DNA of 64,000 nucleotides from Oceanobacillus iheyensis HTE831 (GCF_000011245.1 NC_004193.1:1218501-1282500); one strand, 5' to 3'; positions 35,637 to 45,644 are shown, counted from the stretch's first letter. Notes: generated by a model from the letters alone, not told the origin. Made by a program: numbers and translations.

Positions 35637-36875
35637 TTGAATAAGCGAGTTGTTATTACGGGACTAGGAGCATTAAGCCCAGTGGGCAATAATGTAGATG
35701 AAATGTGGGAAAGTGTTACGACAGGAAAATCAGGAATAGATTTTGTTACAAAGGTGGATAAAGATTTATTTCCAGCAAAGGTAGCGGCAGAAGTGAAAAA
35801 CTTTGATCCTACACTGTATATGGATAAAAAAGACGCACGTAAAATGGATCCATTTACACAATATGCAGTTGCTGCTGCTAAAATGGCTGTAGAAGATGCT
35901 AATTTAACCATTAATGAAGCGAACGCTGAACGAGTAGGTGTATGGATTGGATCTGGTATTGGTGGTATGAAGACTTGGGAAGACCAACATACCAAGTTCA
36001 TGGAGAAAGGCGCAAAACGCGTAAGTCCTTTCTTTGTACCGATGATGATTCCAGATATGGCTGCTGGTCAGGTTTCGATTCAATTAGGAGCGAAGGGAAT
36101 TAATTCTTGTTCGGTTACAGCATGTGCATCTGGTGCCAATTCTATCGGTGATGCTTTCAAGGCTATTCAGCGTGGAGATGCAGATATTATGATTTCGGGC
36201 GGTACAGAGGCTCCGATATCAGATATGGCATTCGCTGGATTCTCTTCTTCAAAAGCGTTATCTACAAATGAGGATCCACAAAAAGCAAGTAGACCTTTTG
36301 ATAAAAATCGTAACGGATTTGTTATGGGAGAAGGAGCAGGGATCTTGATATTAGAGTCTTTAGAATCTGCCCTGCAAAGAGATGCGACGATTTATGGAGA
36401 GATAGTAGGATATGGTGCCACTGGAGACGCTTATCATATCACTGCGCCTGCAGAGAATGGCGAGGGTGCAACCCGAGCAATGCAAATAGCGTTAAAAGAT
36501 GCTAATCTAGAACCTTCGGATGTACAGTATGTGAATGCTCATGGAACAAGCACAGATTTAAATGATAAATATGAGACGCAAGCAATCAAAGCTGTATTTG
36601 GTGACCATGCAAGTGATTTAGCAATTTCGTCTACGAAGTCGATGACTGGCCACTTATTAGGAGCTGCTGGTGGAATTGAAGCGGTAATATCTATTAAAGC
36701 AATTCAAGATAGTATAATTCCGCCGACGATTAATTATGAAACGCCTGATCCAGATTGTGATTTGGATTATGTACCAAATGAAGCAAGAAAACAAACAGTA
36801 GATGCGGTGGTAAGTAATTCATTAGGTTTTGGCGGACATAACGTTGCCTTGGTATTTAAAAAATTTGTGAAATAA
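35637..36875 (+). CDS. fabF: Beta-ketoacyl-ACP synthase II (FabF)
   Basis: A 412-residue elongation condensing enzyme. The catalytic Cys163 is in [15 protein letters not shown], with the two histidines in [15 protein letters not shown] and [14 protein letters not shown]. It elongates acyl-ACP and is important for membrane fluidity control. The reading frame opens at 35616, but AGGAGG is followed ten bases later by a TTG that gives [11 protein letters not shown], which matches the family start. It is 30 bases after fabHA, so both are one operon. Confidence 0.95.
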   Translation: MNKRVVITGLGALSPVGNNVDEMWESVTTGKSGIDFVTKVDKDLFPAKVAAEVKNFDPTLYMDKKDARKMDPFTQYAVAAAKMAVEDANLTINEANAERVGVWIGSGIGGMKTWEDQHTKFMEKGAKRVSPFFVPMMIPDMAAGQVSIQLGAKGINSCSVTACASGANSIGDAFKAIQRGDADIMISGGTEAPISDMAFAGFSSSKALSTNEDPQKASRPFDKNRNGFVMGEGAGILILESLESALQRDATIYGEIVGYGATGDAYHITAPAENGEGATRAMQIALKDANLEPSDVQYVNAHGTSTDLNDKYETQAIKAVFGDHASDLAISSTKSMTGHLLGAAGGIEAVISIKAIQDSIIPPTINYETPDPDCDLDYVPNEARKQTVDAVVSNSLGFGGHNVALVFKKFVK

Positions 36876-36894
36876 TCGTATGCTATATGTTTTT

Positions 36895-36937
36895 AAAAGG
36901 AGATTGGGGTATAAATTACCTTGATCTCTTTTTAATT
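36895..36937 (+). terminator. Possible terminator of fabF
   Basis: AAAAGGAGAT and ATCTCTTTTT pair with one wobble and a 19-base loop, followed by T residues. Confidence 0.5.
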
Positions 36938-37016
36938 TTGGGGAAATCTAGCATTCTTTTCTGTTTTTAAACATAGAATAGAGTATATTTTGGACAAGCA
37001 GATGAGAGGCGATTAG

Positions 37017-37217
37017 ATGGGGTATGTATTCCTGTTCTTAGTAGGTTTTGGAATGGCGGTAACGGGCGGAGTTACGATGATTGCATATATGAATTTCTTA
37101 CCTGCTGGATTATCGTGGATAGATTATTTTGTTTTTGTCGCTGGTAGAGTTGAATGTTATTTTTTGCCTGTTGGTGTAAGTCTGATGTTAATAACTCTCC
37201 AACGATATCCAAAATAA
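37017..37217 (+). CDS. Small two-span membrane protein
   Basis: A 66-residue protein with two hydrophobic segments (YVFLFLVGFGMAVTGGVTMIAYM and YFLPVGVSLMLITL) joined by LPAGLSWIDYFVFVAGRVEC. I recall similar short proteins near fabF in other Bacillaceae, but there is no function or name I can give. GAGGCG precedes the ATG. It stands between fabF and yjbA on the same strand; both sides show possible promoters, so its transcript is not clear. Confidence 0.7.
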   Translation: MGYVFLFLVGFGMAVTGGVTMIAYMNFLPAGLSWIDYFVFVAGRVECYFLPVGVSLMLITLQRYPK

Positions 37218-37296
37218 ATACATGCAGTTCTCGAATAAAATTTTATTCTGATGGCCATAATGTATCTTAAAACGGTATAAAAGTGAGGGCTGAGAT

Positions 37297-38058
37297 ATGT
37301 TGTACTTACACGATGTTTGGGTGAATTGGTTTGAAGGTGAAGAAAACGGATATAATGTCTGTCATTTCCATGAATGGAGAAAAGAAGATACGATTGAATT
37401 ACTTGACCAGGTGCCATTGCTTTACATAAGTAAAGAACTATTACACTACATTGAGAACGATATGCATGACCTGCCAAAGTCTTTATTAGATACGATTTAT
37501 AAGCGAGGCTATACAAGAAAAGGACAAAAGCGAACAGTTGTTGAATATGCTGCTGTTGTAACTGACGGGGATAATATACTTGCGTTTGATACAGTAGGTT
37601 ATTATATCCCAATTCGTAAAAGTCGCTTAATTCCTCGTCAAGAACAATTGGTCTATGACATGATAGAAAATAATAAACCACAGAATTTTGAATTCGATAA
37701 TAAGATACATGACAAAGAGTACCATATGCTTTCGATGCCTCCGGAATATGTCTTTGGTTTGACCCGAAAAGAACGACAATTAAAACAGTTATTAATGATT
37801 GGATTAGATCAATTACGAACTACGAATAATAAAGAAGAATTACGTTATTGGTTAACAGAATGGGATCCAAAACAATATCCATCTATTCGTTATATGGATG
37901 AAGAGCAAGTGTGGACTGCGCTATATGATGGAGTAAAGCATGGGTGGAGCAGTGCTCATGAAGATTTATGCAGTAAACTAATTCGTGGACAGGCATTTTT
38001 AGAACGAATGTGGGAAGCGGAAATGGGTAATGAACAGCATACTTCCAATCAAAAATAA
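37297..38058 (+). CDS. yjbA: YjbA (UPF0736) protein
   Basis: A 253-residue soluble protein: [63 protein letters not shown], and the C-terminal [15 protein letters not shown] recognise it as the UPF0736/YjbA family, of unknown function, limited to Bacillales. It lies between fabF and trpS, as in B. subtilis. GTGAGGG precedes the ATG. Confidence 0.88.
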   Translation: MLYLHDVWVNWFEGEENGYNVCHFHEWRKEDTIELLDQVPLLYISKELLHYIENDMHDLPKSLLDTIYKRGYTRKGQKRTVVEYAAVVTDGDNILAFDTVGYYIPIRKSRLIPRQEQLVYDMIENNKPQNFEFDNKIHDKEYHMLSMPPEYVFGLTRKERQLKQLLMIGLDQLRTTNNKEELRYWLTEWDPKQYPSIRYMDEEQVWTALYDGVKHGWSSAHEDLCSKLIRGQAFLERMWEAEMGNEQHTSNQK

Positions 38059-38063
38059 AAAAT

Positions 38064-38108
38064 GGGTTTCCTTGTTCGCGATTGTGAGAACAAGGAAACC
38101 TATTTTGT
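38064..38108. terminator. Bidirectional terminator between yjbA and trpS
   Basis: GGGTTTCCTTGTTC (38064-38077) pairs with GAACAAGGAAACCT (38088-38101); A and T tracts lie outside. Confidence 0.85.
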
Positions 38109-38118
38109 TTATGCGGAT

Positions 38119-39338
<1,220 letters not shown>

Positions 39339-39344
39339 TTTACT

Positions 39345-39373
39345 ATTATATCCATAGTGAAAAGAAAAAGCAA
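39345..39373 (-). promoter_or_regulatory. trpS promoter
   Basis: On the minus strand TTGCTT (39373-39368), a 17-base spacer and a perfect TATAAT (39350-39345) place the start site near 39338, at the head of the T-box leader. Confidence 0.85.
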
Positions 39374-39827
39374 GAAGAAATCAAAGTTTTTTAGTTCTAG
39401 AATCGCTCTTATATTGCTAACTTCCGGTCTATACAGCAGCTCTTTTTTTGTCTCAAATGCTTCTAATATAATTATATGAAAAATGTAGAATTATCTGCTT
39501 TAGTGTTTCCAATGAACATAATAAGGGAATAGAAGGAAAAGCTAAGCAGAGTATATATTAATAAACGAAATATAGGCAGTTTATTTCTCCTAGGTACATT
39601 CATTAAAGAGTAGTAATGGCAGTAAATATTGTAATACGTTGAATCCTGCGAAAAGTGTCGTATATATTCGAAAAAAAAAGCAGATTGTTTGGATTTTATA
39701 CAAAAAATCCTAAATATAAAAATGAATGAACAAAGAAAAAATTTTTTAGTGGAAATCATTTTACCATTTAAATGTAGTTTTTTTTCCTATATACTTAAAA
39801 TATCATACATACAGGAGATTGATTTAT
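39374..39827. other. Intergenic region upstream of the DUF4015 gene
   Basis: This 454-base stretch holds no ORF I believe; a 95-codon frame on the minus strand (39472-39759) has no SD and a composition set by A/T content. A small GGATTTT/AAAATCC hairpin lies at 39691-39710. B. subtilis has the opp peptide-transport operon between trpS and yjbB; no trace is readable here. Confidence 0.5.
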
Positions 39828-41048
39828 ATGCGGAATTGGCAAAAGAAGTTTATTGGGGTGTTCGCGGTAACATTATTTATTAGCATGATATTTGGAAATT
39901 CGACAAAAGCAGAGGAAATTAATGTTGAAGCAAGTCTACATAAAGAACGATCGACCAACTTACAAGTAATAGATACATCACAAAGAATAGCGCGTTTTTC
40001 TTTTGATTCCGGATATAACTTTGAGTATCCTGATGCAGTACGAGGAATTTATGTAACAGGGAATTCTGCAGGAGGCGAGAGGTTTAATTCATTAATTGAT
40101 TTTGTGAATTCAACAGCTTTAAATACAATGGTTATTGATGTGAAAGAAGATCATGGAAATCTTACCTTTATACCTGAAGAAGGATCTCCTTATGAAGATA
40201 TGGCAACAAATGTTATTTCTGATCCTGAACAAATGATGAAACGACTAGAGAAGGAACAAATATATCCGATAGCTCGTGTCGTTGTGTTTAAGGACAGTGT
40301 ATTAGCTCATAAACGTCCAGATTTATCCTTTACGAAAAATGGAGAAGTTTGGGAGAATGGAAAAGGAGAGGCTTTTGTTAATCCTTTTGAGCAAGAAGTA
40401 TGGGATTATAATATAGAAGTTGCAAAAATGGCAGCTGAGATGGGATTTAAGGAGATTCAATTTGACTATGTACGCTTCCCAGAAGGATTTGAAACGAAAG
40501 ATGAAGAATTAAAGTACACTCTTGGCGATTATAAAGACTTGGATATGAATAACATAAAGAAACGTGTAGAAGCGGTTTCGGATTTTGTCGCTTATGCTAA
40601 AGAAGAACTAAGTGATTATGATGTTGATGTATCTGTAGATATATTCGGTTATGCTGCAACGATAGAAGAAGCGCCAGGAATTGGACAGAACTTCTCTCGA
40701 ATTTCCGAAAATGTAGATATCATTTCATCGATGATTTACCCTAGTCATTGGTCATCATACTTTGGAATAGAAAAACCTGATACTGAACCATATAATCTTA
40801 TCGATGAGTATTCAAAAGTAGAGAATCAGGTCTTAGGAGCATTAGAAGAACCCCCAGTTTCTAGACCGTGGTTACAAGATTTTGAAGCGCCATGGTTATA
40901 TAGTGGGTCTACTTTCCAATATGGCAAGAGCGAAGTGGAAGCACAGATACAAGCATTATATGAGAATGGTATTAACGAATTCTTACTATGGAATTCAGGT
41001 AACACATACACAAAAGATGTAGACTATTTAATTGGAAAAGATGAATAA
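39828..41048 (+). CDS. Secreted DUF4015 putative glycoside hydrolase
   Basis: A 406-residue protein with a signal peptide (MRNWQKKFIGVFAVTLFISM, cleaved after about residue 27, NSTKA) and a DUF4015 TIM-barrel domain: VRGIYVTGNSAGGERFNSL, NTMVIDVKEDHGNLTF, EIQFDYVRFPEGFETKD, and SVDIFGYAATIEEAPGIGQ. The family is predicted to be glycosidases; substrate is not known. AGGAG lies ten bases before the ATG, while an in-frame TTG at 39819 is too close to it. It is probably exported and released to the wall or medium. A terminator follows. Confidence 0.85.
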   Translation: MRNWQKKFIGVFAVTLFISMIFGNSTKAEEINVEASLHKERSTNLQVIDTSQRIARFSFDSGYNFEYPDAVRGIYVTGNSAGGERFNSLIDFVNSTALNTMVIDVKEDHGNLTFIPEEGSPYEDMATNVISDPEQMMKRLEKEQIYPIARVVVFKDSVLAHKRPDLSFTKNGEVWENGKGEAFVNPFEQEVWDYNIEVAKMAAEMGFKEIQFDYVRFPEGFETKDEELKYTLGDYKDLDMNNIKKRVEAVSDFVAYAKEELSDYDVDVSVDIFGYAATIEEAPGIGQNFSRISENVDIISSMIYPSHWSSYFGIEKPDTEPYNLIDEYSKVENQVLGALEEPPVSRPWLQDFEAPWLYSGSTFQYGKSEVEAQIQALYENGINEFLLWNSGNTYTKDVDYLIGKDE

Positions 41049-41057
41049 GTAAAGTGA

Positions 41058-41097
41058 AACTCTCCTCATAAAGCTACTTTAAGAGGGGAGTTTTTTG
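41058..41097 (+). terminator. Terminator of the DUF4015 gene
   Basis: AACTCTCCTC (41058-41067) pairs with GAGGGGAGTT (41083-41092) with one mismatch, then a run of T. Confidence 0.75.
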
Positions 41098-41236
41098 TTC
41101 ATTATAAAAGGGAATATAGTGATAGGTCGGAAGTATAGTCAAGCTTAGAACATGGAACAAAGAACTGGATATCATTTAACATCTTGAATGAACTTAGATA
41201 TAATGAGAGATAATAATCAAAAAAAGGGGTAAATTA

Positions 41237-41830
41237 ATGAATTGGTATGAGAAATTAAACGATTATTTTCCGGTTGAGGAAATGAAATCAAAAAAACATA
41301 TGGAATTATTACTCGAGGAAAAAGGCGATGTATATTTTAAAGATGAAAGTCCGCAACATGTAATGATGTATGCGGAGTTCGATACATTTATTTTTATAGA
41401 TTATGTATGGGTATCTGCTAAAACAAGAGGGCAGGGAATAGGGCATAAATTATTAGACAAACTTAAAAATAAACAAAAACCGATTATACTTGAGGTAGAG
41501 CCAGTCGATTATGAAGATTCTGATTCAGAAAAACGCCTTCATTTTTATCATCGAGAAGGTTTTAAGCATGCACAGTCAATTGGCTATAATCGCCGTTCAT
41601 TAGCAACAAATGAAGAAACACCAATGGAAATTTTATATTGGTCTCCTCAGGATGATTCTGAAGAAGTGATTTACGGTCAGATGAAACAAATGTATGAAGA
41701 CATTCATACATACAAAGATAAGGAGATTTATGGGAAAGAATATCAATCATCTGAAGAAGTGCTAAGCTATGATGAAAATCGAGAAGCAGCTAATTTATTG
41801 GACGAACTAACAAAGAAATCATCTCAATGA
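41237..41830 (+). CDS. yjbC: GNAT acetyltransferase YjbC
   Basis: A 197-residue protein with a GNAT domain: YAEFDTFIFIDYVWVSAKTRGQGIGHKLLDKLKNKQKP, in which RGQGIG is the acetyl-CoA loop, and LHFYHREGFKHA. The C-terminal third is a charged extension. B. subtilis YjbC is the gene before spx and is part of a salt/stress response; here the amtB-glnK pair separates it from spx. AAAGGGG precedes the ATG and a strong terminator follows. Confidence 0.87.
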   Translation: MNWYEKLNDYFPVEEMKSKKHMELLLEEKGDVYFKDESPQHVMMYAEFDTFIFIDYVWVSAKTRGQGIGHKLLDKLKNKQKPIILEVEPVDYEDSDSEKRLHFYHREGFKHAQSIGYNRRSLATNEETPMEILYWSPQDDSEEVIYGQMKQMYEDIHTYKDKEIYGKEYQSSEEVLSYDENREAANLLDELTKKSSQ

Positions 41831-41840
41831 TAAAGGATAA

Positions 41841-41884
41841 AAAAACCGAGTTACATCCTAATTTCAGGAGTAACTCGGTTTTTT
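41841..41884 (+). terminator. Terminator of yjbC
   Basis: AAAAACCGAGTTAC (41841-41854) and GTAACTCGGTTTTT (41870-41883) are perfect arms with a T-run. Confidence 0.88.
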
Positions 41885-41974
41885 AATTGGTTGTTCTTTA
41901 TGAAATCCGAATGTTGCGTTTTCCTATAATTTAAACATCAATATGGTATTGATATTTATTGGTTAATGACTGAT

Positions 41975-43345
41975 TTAAGAACTTTGGTTACTTGTTTTAC
42001 CAATCGGAATATTATTATTTAAACGTTCTGCAAGACCACTTGATGAATTATTGTCCGTTCCTTCAAGTAAACTCTCTTTAAAATTATATGCACTAGATCC
42101 GTGTTCTGCAAAATCAAGTCCAGAAATTTCTTCTTCTTCTGAAACGCGAATTTGAGATATTTTATTTATCACATAAGTGAACCCACCAGCTGTAATAGCA
42201 ACCCAAGCAACTACAGCAAGTACACCGATGGCTTGAATCCCCAATTGAGAAATACCATTTCCGTAGAAAAGTCCGGTATTAACAGAGAACAATCCTATGG
42301 CTAATGTTCCCCATATACCACAAATTCCATGTACTGCAATAGCTCCAACTGGGTCGTCTATACGTAATTTTGTATCTAAGAATCGAATTCCTTCTACAAG
42401 TACTACACCAGAAATTAGACCGACAATAATTGATCCCCCAAGAGAAATTTCTGCGGCACCTGCAGTAATACCTACTAATCCACCCAGTACACCATTCATG
42501 GATAATGATGCATCTACTTTCTTAAATCGTAATTTTGTATATAAAGAGGATGACACTAATGCGGCAGAAGTAGATAATAAGGTTGTTCCAATTACATATG
42601 GTACTAGTGATGGGTCAGCAGCTAAAGTACTGCCACCGTTAAAGCCGAACCAACCTAACCAAAGGATAAAAACACCTAGAGCTCCTAAAGGTAAATTATG
42701 GCCTTGGATAACATTAACTTTCTTCCCTTTGTATTTTCCGATACGAGGACCGAGTATTAGTACTACTACGAAAGCTCCCACAGCACCTGTTAGGTGAACT
42801 ACAGTAGACCCTGCGAAGTCACTAAATCCTAGTGAGGTTAACCATCCATCACCTTGCCACACCCAATGTCCAACAACTGGATATATGATTGTGGTCATTG
42901 CCGCAACAATAAGGATATAACTACCTAATTTAATTCGTTCTGCTACAGCTCCAGATATAATTGTTGCACAAGTGGCAACAAACATAGCTTGAAATACGAA
43001 AAAGTCTATTTCGCTAATTTCGCTTAGTAAAAATCCGTCACTACCTATAATGGATCCGGCAGAAGAACCGAACATAATACCATAACCTACTAAGAAAAAT
43101 AATATAGATGCAACACTTATTGTTAAGAAATTCTTCATCAAGATATTTAAGGTATTTTTGGATCTAGTAAAGCCAGACTCTACCATAGCAAATCCTGCAT
43201 GCATAAAAAATACTAAAAACGCACCAAGCATTACCCAAATTAGGTTAACAGAAAGCTCTAACGATTCAGGTGTAGGTGTCGCTGCGTAAACTGGAGTAGC
43301 TAAAAGTAACAGTGCTGTAAATATAAGAAAACTTTTCTTCAACAT
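41975..43345 (-). CDS. amtB: Ammonium transporter AmtB (NrgA)
   Basis: A 456-residue Amt channel with a signal-like N-terminal segment (KKSFLIFTALLLLATPVYA) and about 11 membrane spans. The pore histidines are in STVVHLTGAVGAFVVVL and GAIAVHGICGIWGTLAIG, with the aspartate in LGFSDFAGS. It conducts ammonia/ammonium into the cell. AAGGGGG lies ten bases before the ATG. It follows the PII gene by 23 bases. In B. subtilis the order is nrgA then nrgB; here the PII gene comes first, as in many other bacteria. Confidence 0.94.
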   Translation of the reverse strand: MLKKSFLIFTALLLLATPVYAATPTPESLELSVNLIWVMLGAFLVFFMHAGFAMVESGFTRSKNTLNILMKNFLTISVASILFFLVGYGIMFGSSAGSIIGSDGFLLSEISEIDFFVFQAMFVATCATIISGAVAERIKLGSYILIVAAMTTIIYPVVGHWVWQGDGWLTSLGFSDFAGSTVVHLTGAVGAFVVVLILGPRIGKYKGKKVNVIQGHNLPLGALGVFILWLGWFGFNGGSTLAADPSLVPYVIGTTLLSTSAALVSSSLYTKLRFKKVDASLSMNGVLGGLVGITAGAAEISLGGSIIVGLISGVVLVEGIRFLDTKLRIDDPVGAIAVHGICGIWGTLAIGLFSVNTGLFYGNGISQLGIQAIGVLAVVAWVAITAGGFTYVINKISQIRVSEEEEISGLDFAEHGSSAYNFKESLLEGTDNNSSSGLAERLNNNIPIGKTSNQSS

Positions 43346-43368
43346 GTTTTGTTATCCCCCTTTATAAT

Positions 43369-43710
43369 TTATAAAACAGCTTCCATACCACGTTCGCCAG
43401 TACGAATTCGAATAACTTCTTCTACAGGAGAGACAAAAATTTTACCGTCTCCTATATTACCTGTCTTACAGCTTTTAATGATAATATCAACAATTTCTTC
43501 TAATTGACTTTCTTCAATCACCATCTCTACTTTCAATTTGGATAATAATTGAATTTGAAACTCTGTCGAGCGATAAACCCCTGTTTGGCCTTTTTGCTTT
43601 CCTGTACCTGCTACTTCAGTAACAGTTAAACCACCAATTCCAATTGAAGATAACTCATCACGAAGAGACTGGAATTTTTCTGGACGTATAATTGCTTCCA
43701 ATTTTTTCAT
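43369..43710 (-). CDS. glnK: PII nitrogen regulatory protein GlnK
   Basis: A 113-residue PII protein. It starts MKKLEAIIRPEKFQSLRDEL, has the T-loop VTEVAGTGKQKGQTGVYRSTEF with the usual tyrosine, and the ATP-binding IGDGKIFVSPVEEVIRIRTGERG. It binds ATP/ADP and 2-oxoglutarate and docks on AmtB. The start is the ATG after AAGGGGTGGAG; the frame opens 13 codons earlier without an SD. Confidence 0.93.
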   Translation of the reverse strand: MKKLEAIIRPEKFQSLRDELSSIGIGGLTVTEVAGTGKQKGQTGVYRSTEFQIQLLSKLKVEMVIEESQLEEIVDIIIKSCKTGNIGDGKIFVSPVEEVIRIRTGERGMEAVL

Positions 43711-43731
43711 TACTCCACCCCTTAATATTAA

Positions 43732-43795
43732 TGTTAGATTTCCTAACATCTTTGGTTATGTAAATTATCATAAATGTTTTATAAGTGTTTTGCAA
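43732..43795 (-). promoter_or_regulatory. glnK-amtB promoter and GlnR/TnrA box
   Basis: On the minus strand TTGCAA (43795-43790), a 17-base spacer and TATGAT (43772-43767) form a sigma-A promoter. TGTTAGATTTCCTAACA (43732-43748) matches the TnrA/GlnR consensus TGTNANAWWWTMTNACA at all but one position. It lies about 12-28 bases downstream of the start site, a place that suits repression rather than activation. Confidence 0.7.
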
Positions 43796-43827
43796 GTGTT
43801 TTTTACTTTGTTTTTAGAAAATTTCGA

Positions 43828-43841
43828 AGAAAACGTTTTCA
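43828..43841 (-). promoter_or_regulatory. cre-like site upstream of glnK
   Basis: Read on the minus strand the site is TGAAAACGTTTTCT, one mismatch from the cre consensus TGWAANCGNTNWCA. It lies about 33 bases before the glnK -35, and also upstream of spx on the other side. CcpA control is possible but untested. Confidence 0.4.
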
Positions 43842-43953
43842 GCATTTTTACGAATTTAGTTTGAAAAAGGGGTTTAATTTTTAAACGCATCGGGAATGTT
43901 ACTTGTAAATGAGAATAATCTAAAACAATTAAGCGATTTTTAGTTGTACCCCC

Positions 43954-43982
43954 TACCTTTTGGTAACTACTTGTAGTATAAT
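43954..43982 (+). promoter_or_regulatory. spx promoter region with two palindromes
   Basis: TATAAT lies at 43977-43982, with no good -35 at 17 bases (TACCTT). TACC-TTTT-GGTA (43954-43965) and ACTAC-TT-GTAGT (43966-43977) are adjacent perfect palindromes that cover the -35 to -10 interval, suggesting control by one or two dimeric regulators. B. subtilis spx is controlled by PerR and YodB at one promoter; I cannot say which applies here. Confidence 0.5.
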
Positions 43983-44071
43983 AACTACATATGAGTTATT
44001 TAGACTAATTTTAATTTAATAAGTTAGTTAAAAAACTCGAAAATATATATTAGATTGAGGAGTGAAGTTAC

Positions 44072-44467
44072 ATGGTAACACTTTATACCTCACCAAGCTG
44101 TACTTCCTGCAGGAAAGCAAGAGCGTGGCTGGAAGAACACAACATACCTTTTACTGAGCGTAATATTTTTTCCGAGCCATTAAGTCTCGATGAAATAAAA
44201 GAAATATTGCGAATGACAGAGGATGGCACGGATGAGATTATTTCCACGAGATCAAAAGTATTCCAGAAGTTGGATGTAAATATTGATCAACTGCCAATGA
44301 AAAACTTATTCAATCTAATCCAGAAAAATCCTGGGTTGTTGCGTAGGCCGATTATATTAGATGAGAAGCGTCTTCAAGTTGGTTATAATGAAGATGAGAT
44401 TCGTCGATTCTTACCAAGAACAGTTCGTACATTCCAATTGCGTGAAGCGCAACGTATGGTTAATTAA
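44072..44467 (+). CDS. spx: Transcriptional regulator Spx
   Basis: A 131-residue ArsC-like protein that binds the RNA polymerase alpha C-terminal domain and redirects transcription under disulphide stress. The redox switch CxxC is Cys10-Cys13 ([14 protein letters not shown]); [17 protein letters not shown] is the usual RPI region, and the C-terminus REAQRMVN ends the ClpXP-sensitive tail. Its adaptor SpxH is encoded at 49426-50349. ATG follows GAGGAG. A long leader of about 80 bases separates the inferred start site from the gene. Confidence 0.97.
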   Translation: MVTLYTSPSCTSCRKARAWLEEHNIPFTERNIFSEPLSLDEIKEILRMTEDGTDEIISTRSKVFQKLDVNIDQLPMKNLFNLIQKNPGLLRRPIILDEKRLQVGYNEDEIRRFLPRTVRTFQLREAQRMVN

Positions 44468-44487
44468 ATATAAAAGAAAAGAGTATC

Positions 44488-44538
44488 AAACCAAAGAAAC
44501 GACATGGGAATCGTCCTGTGTCGTTTCTTTAATTTGGT
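44488..44538 (+). terminator. Terminator of spx
   Basis: AAAGAAACGAC and GTCGTTTCTTT form the main stem, with further pairing of ACCAAA and TTTGGT outside it. Confidence 0.75.
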
Positions 44539-44942
44539 GATTGGCGGGCCTTAATATAAATAGGTGATCTTGATACAGTTAGATAAAATGACAAACATGT
44601 CGAAATGCGTTAGAATAACTAACTAGCAATTCATTCTAATATAAAAAGCGTAATTAGCATTGCATTTAGTGTGATTCATTATCAAAAGTGTGTGGAGGTA
44701 CTACTACCGGTTACATGTGGGAAAAATAATGGAAAATAAAAATCAAAAAAGATAGGCATATTAATTTCCATCGTTCCGTACACTATCATACAATAGAGGT
44801 AAGGAATCATTTAAAGATTAAAAAAGAAAGTTAACGGGTACATGCATTATAAATAGTTTTGTGTAAATGAGTTTATACACGCTTGATGCACATGTGGGAA
44901 GGTAGCGGATAGCTTCTATAATCAAGAAGGGAGAGCGTGAAT
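44539..44942 (+). other. Long untranslated region upstream of mecA
   Basis: I see no ORF, tRNA or known riboswitch in these 400 bases. The eleven-base word ACATGTGGGAA occurs twice (44713-44723 and 44890-44900), the second just before the mecA SD. A possible -35 TTGATA is at 44570. A long leader or a lost gene (B. subtilis has yjbE here) are both possible. Confidence 0.4.
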
Positions 44943-45644
44943 ATGGAGATAGAAAGAATAAATGAAAATACAATTAAGTTTTACATTTCTTATTTAGATA
45001 TAGAAGAGCTTGGTTTTGAAAGAGAAGAAATTTGGTACAATCGCGAAAGAAGTGAGCAACTTTTTTGGCAAATGATGGATGAAGTGAATTATCGAGAAGA
45101 TTTTAATCCAGAAGGACCTTTATGGATACAGGTTCAGGCAATGGAAAAAGGTTTAGAAATTATCGTTACGAAAGCAAAAGTGTCTAAAAATGGTGAAAAT
45201 CTAGAATTAGATACAGAAGATGGAAGTGTAGATATCCCTGTTGATGAAAAAATAGAAAGTATTCTCGGGGATAAATTCGGTAAGAACCTTAATGAATCTG
45301 AAGAATCTGATAGTGAAGACGACGAGTTAGAGGAAGATAACTTATGGATTATTGTCGAGTTTGATGATTTTGAGGATTTAATTCAATTAAGTCATCAATT
45401 TGAAGATATATCTAACTTTGGAGAAGAGACATTATATTTCTATAACAACCAATACTACTTGTATATGGAATTCTCGTATGATGTGTTAGATGATAATCGA
45501 CAAGAAGATGTAATTAGTCAGGTACTTGAGTATTCATCTGATTCATCTGTTTCCATTCATGTTTTAGAAGAATACGGAAAGAAAGTAATGGAAAACGATA
45601 CCTTCACCAATATTAGGAAACATTTTCCCTTACGCTTGAAATAA
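44943..45644 (+). CDS. mecA: ClpC adaptor protein MecA
   Basis: A 233-residue adaptor that brings substrates to ClpCP. The N-terminal substrate-binding domain starts MEIERINENTIKFYISYLDI, with IWYNRERSEQLFWQMMD; an acidic linker (ESEESDSEDDELEEDN) follows; the C-terminal ClpC-binding domain includes FDDFEDLIQLSHQFE and FYNNQYYLYMEFSYD. In B. subtilis it targets ComK and also affects Spx. The frame opens with GTG two codons earlier, but that overlaps the SD AAGGGAG; the ATG nine bases after it is preferred. Confidence 0.94.
   Translation: MEIERINENTIKFYISYLDIEELGFEREEIWYNRERSEQLFWQMMDEVNYREDFNPEGPLWIQVQAMEKGLEIIVTKAKVSKNGENLELDTEDGSVDIPVDEKIESILGDKFGKNLNESEESDSEDDELEEDNLWIIVEFDDFEDLIQLSHQFEDISNFGEETLYFYNNQYYLYMEFSYDVLDDNRQEDVISQVLEYSSDSSVSIHVLEEYGKKVMENDTFTNIRKHFPLRLK

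Noticed and set aside
35378..36001. A 207-codon frame antisense to fabHA and fabF
   Set aside because: It lies fully across two well-supported genes, has no SD and its composition (Ser/Thr/Pro/Phe-rich) is what the complement of the real frames gives.
37157..37681. A 174-codon frame antisense to yjbA
   Set aside because: No SD, Tyr/Leu/His-rich shadow translation, and yjbA is a recognised family on the other strand.
39472..39759. A 95-codon minus-strand frame in the trpS/DUF4015 gap
   Set aside because: Phe/Ile/Tyr-rich as expected for random A/T-rich DNA, no SD; kept only as an intergenic note.
42297..42797. A 166-codon frame antisense to amtB
   Set aside because: Thr/Pro-rich shadow of a membrane protein gene; no SD or known motif.
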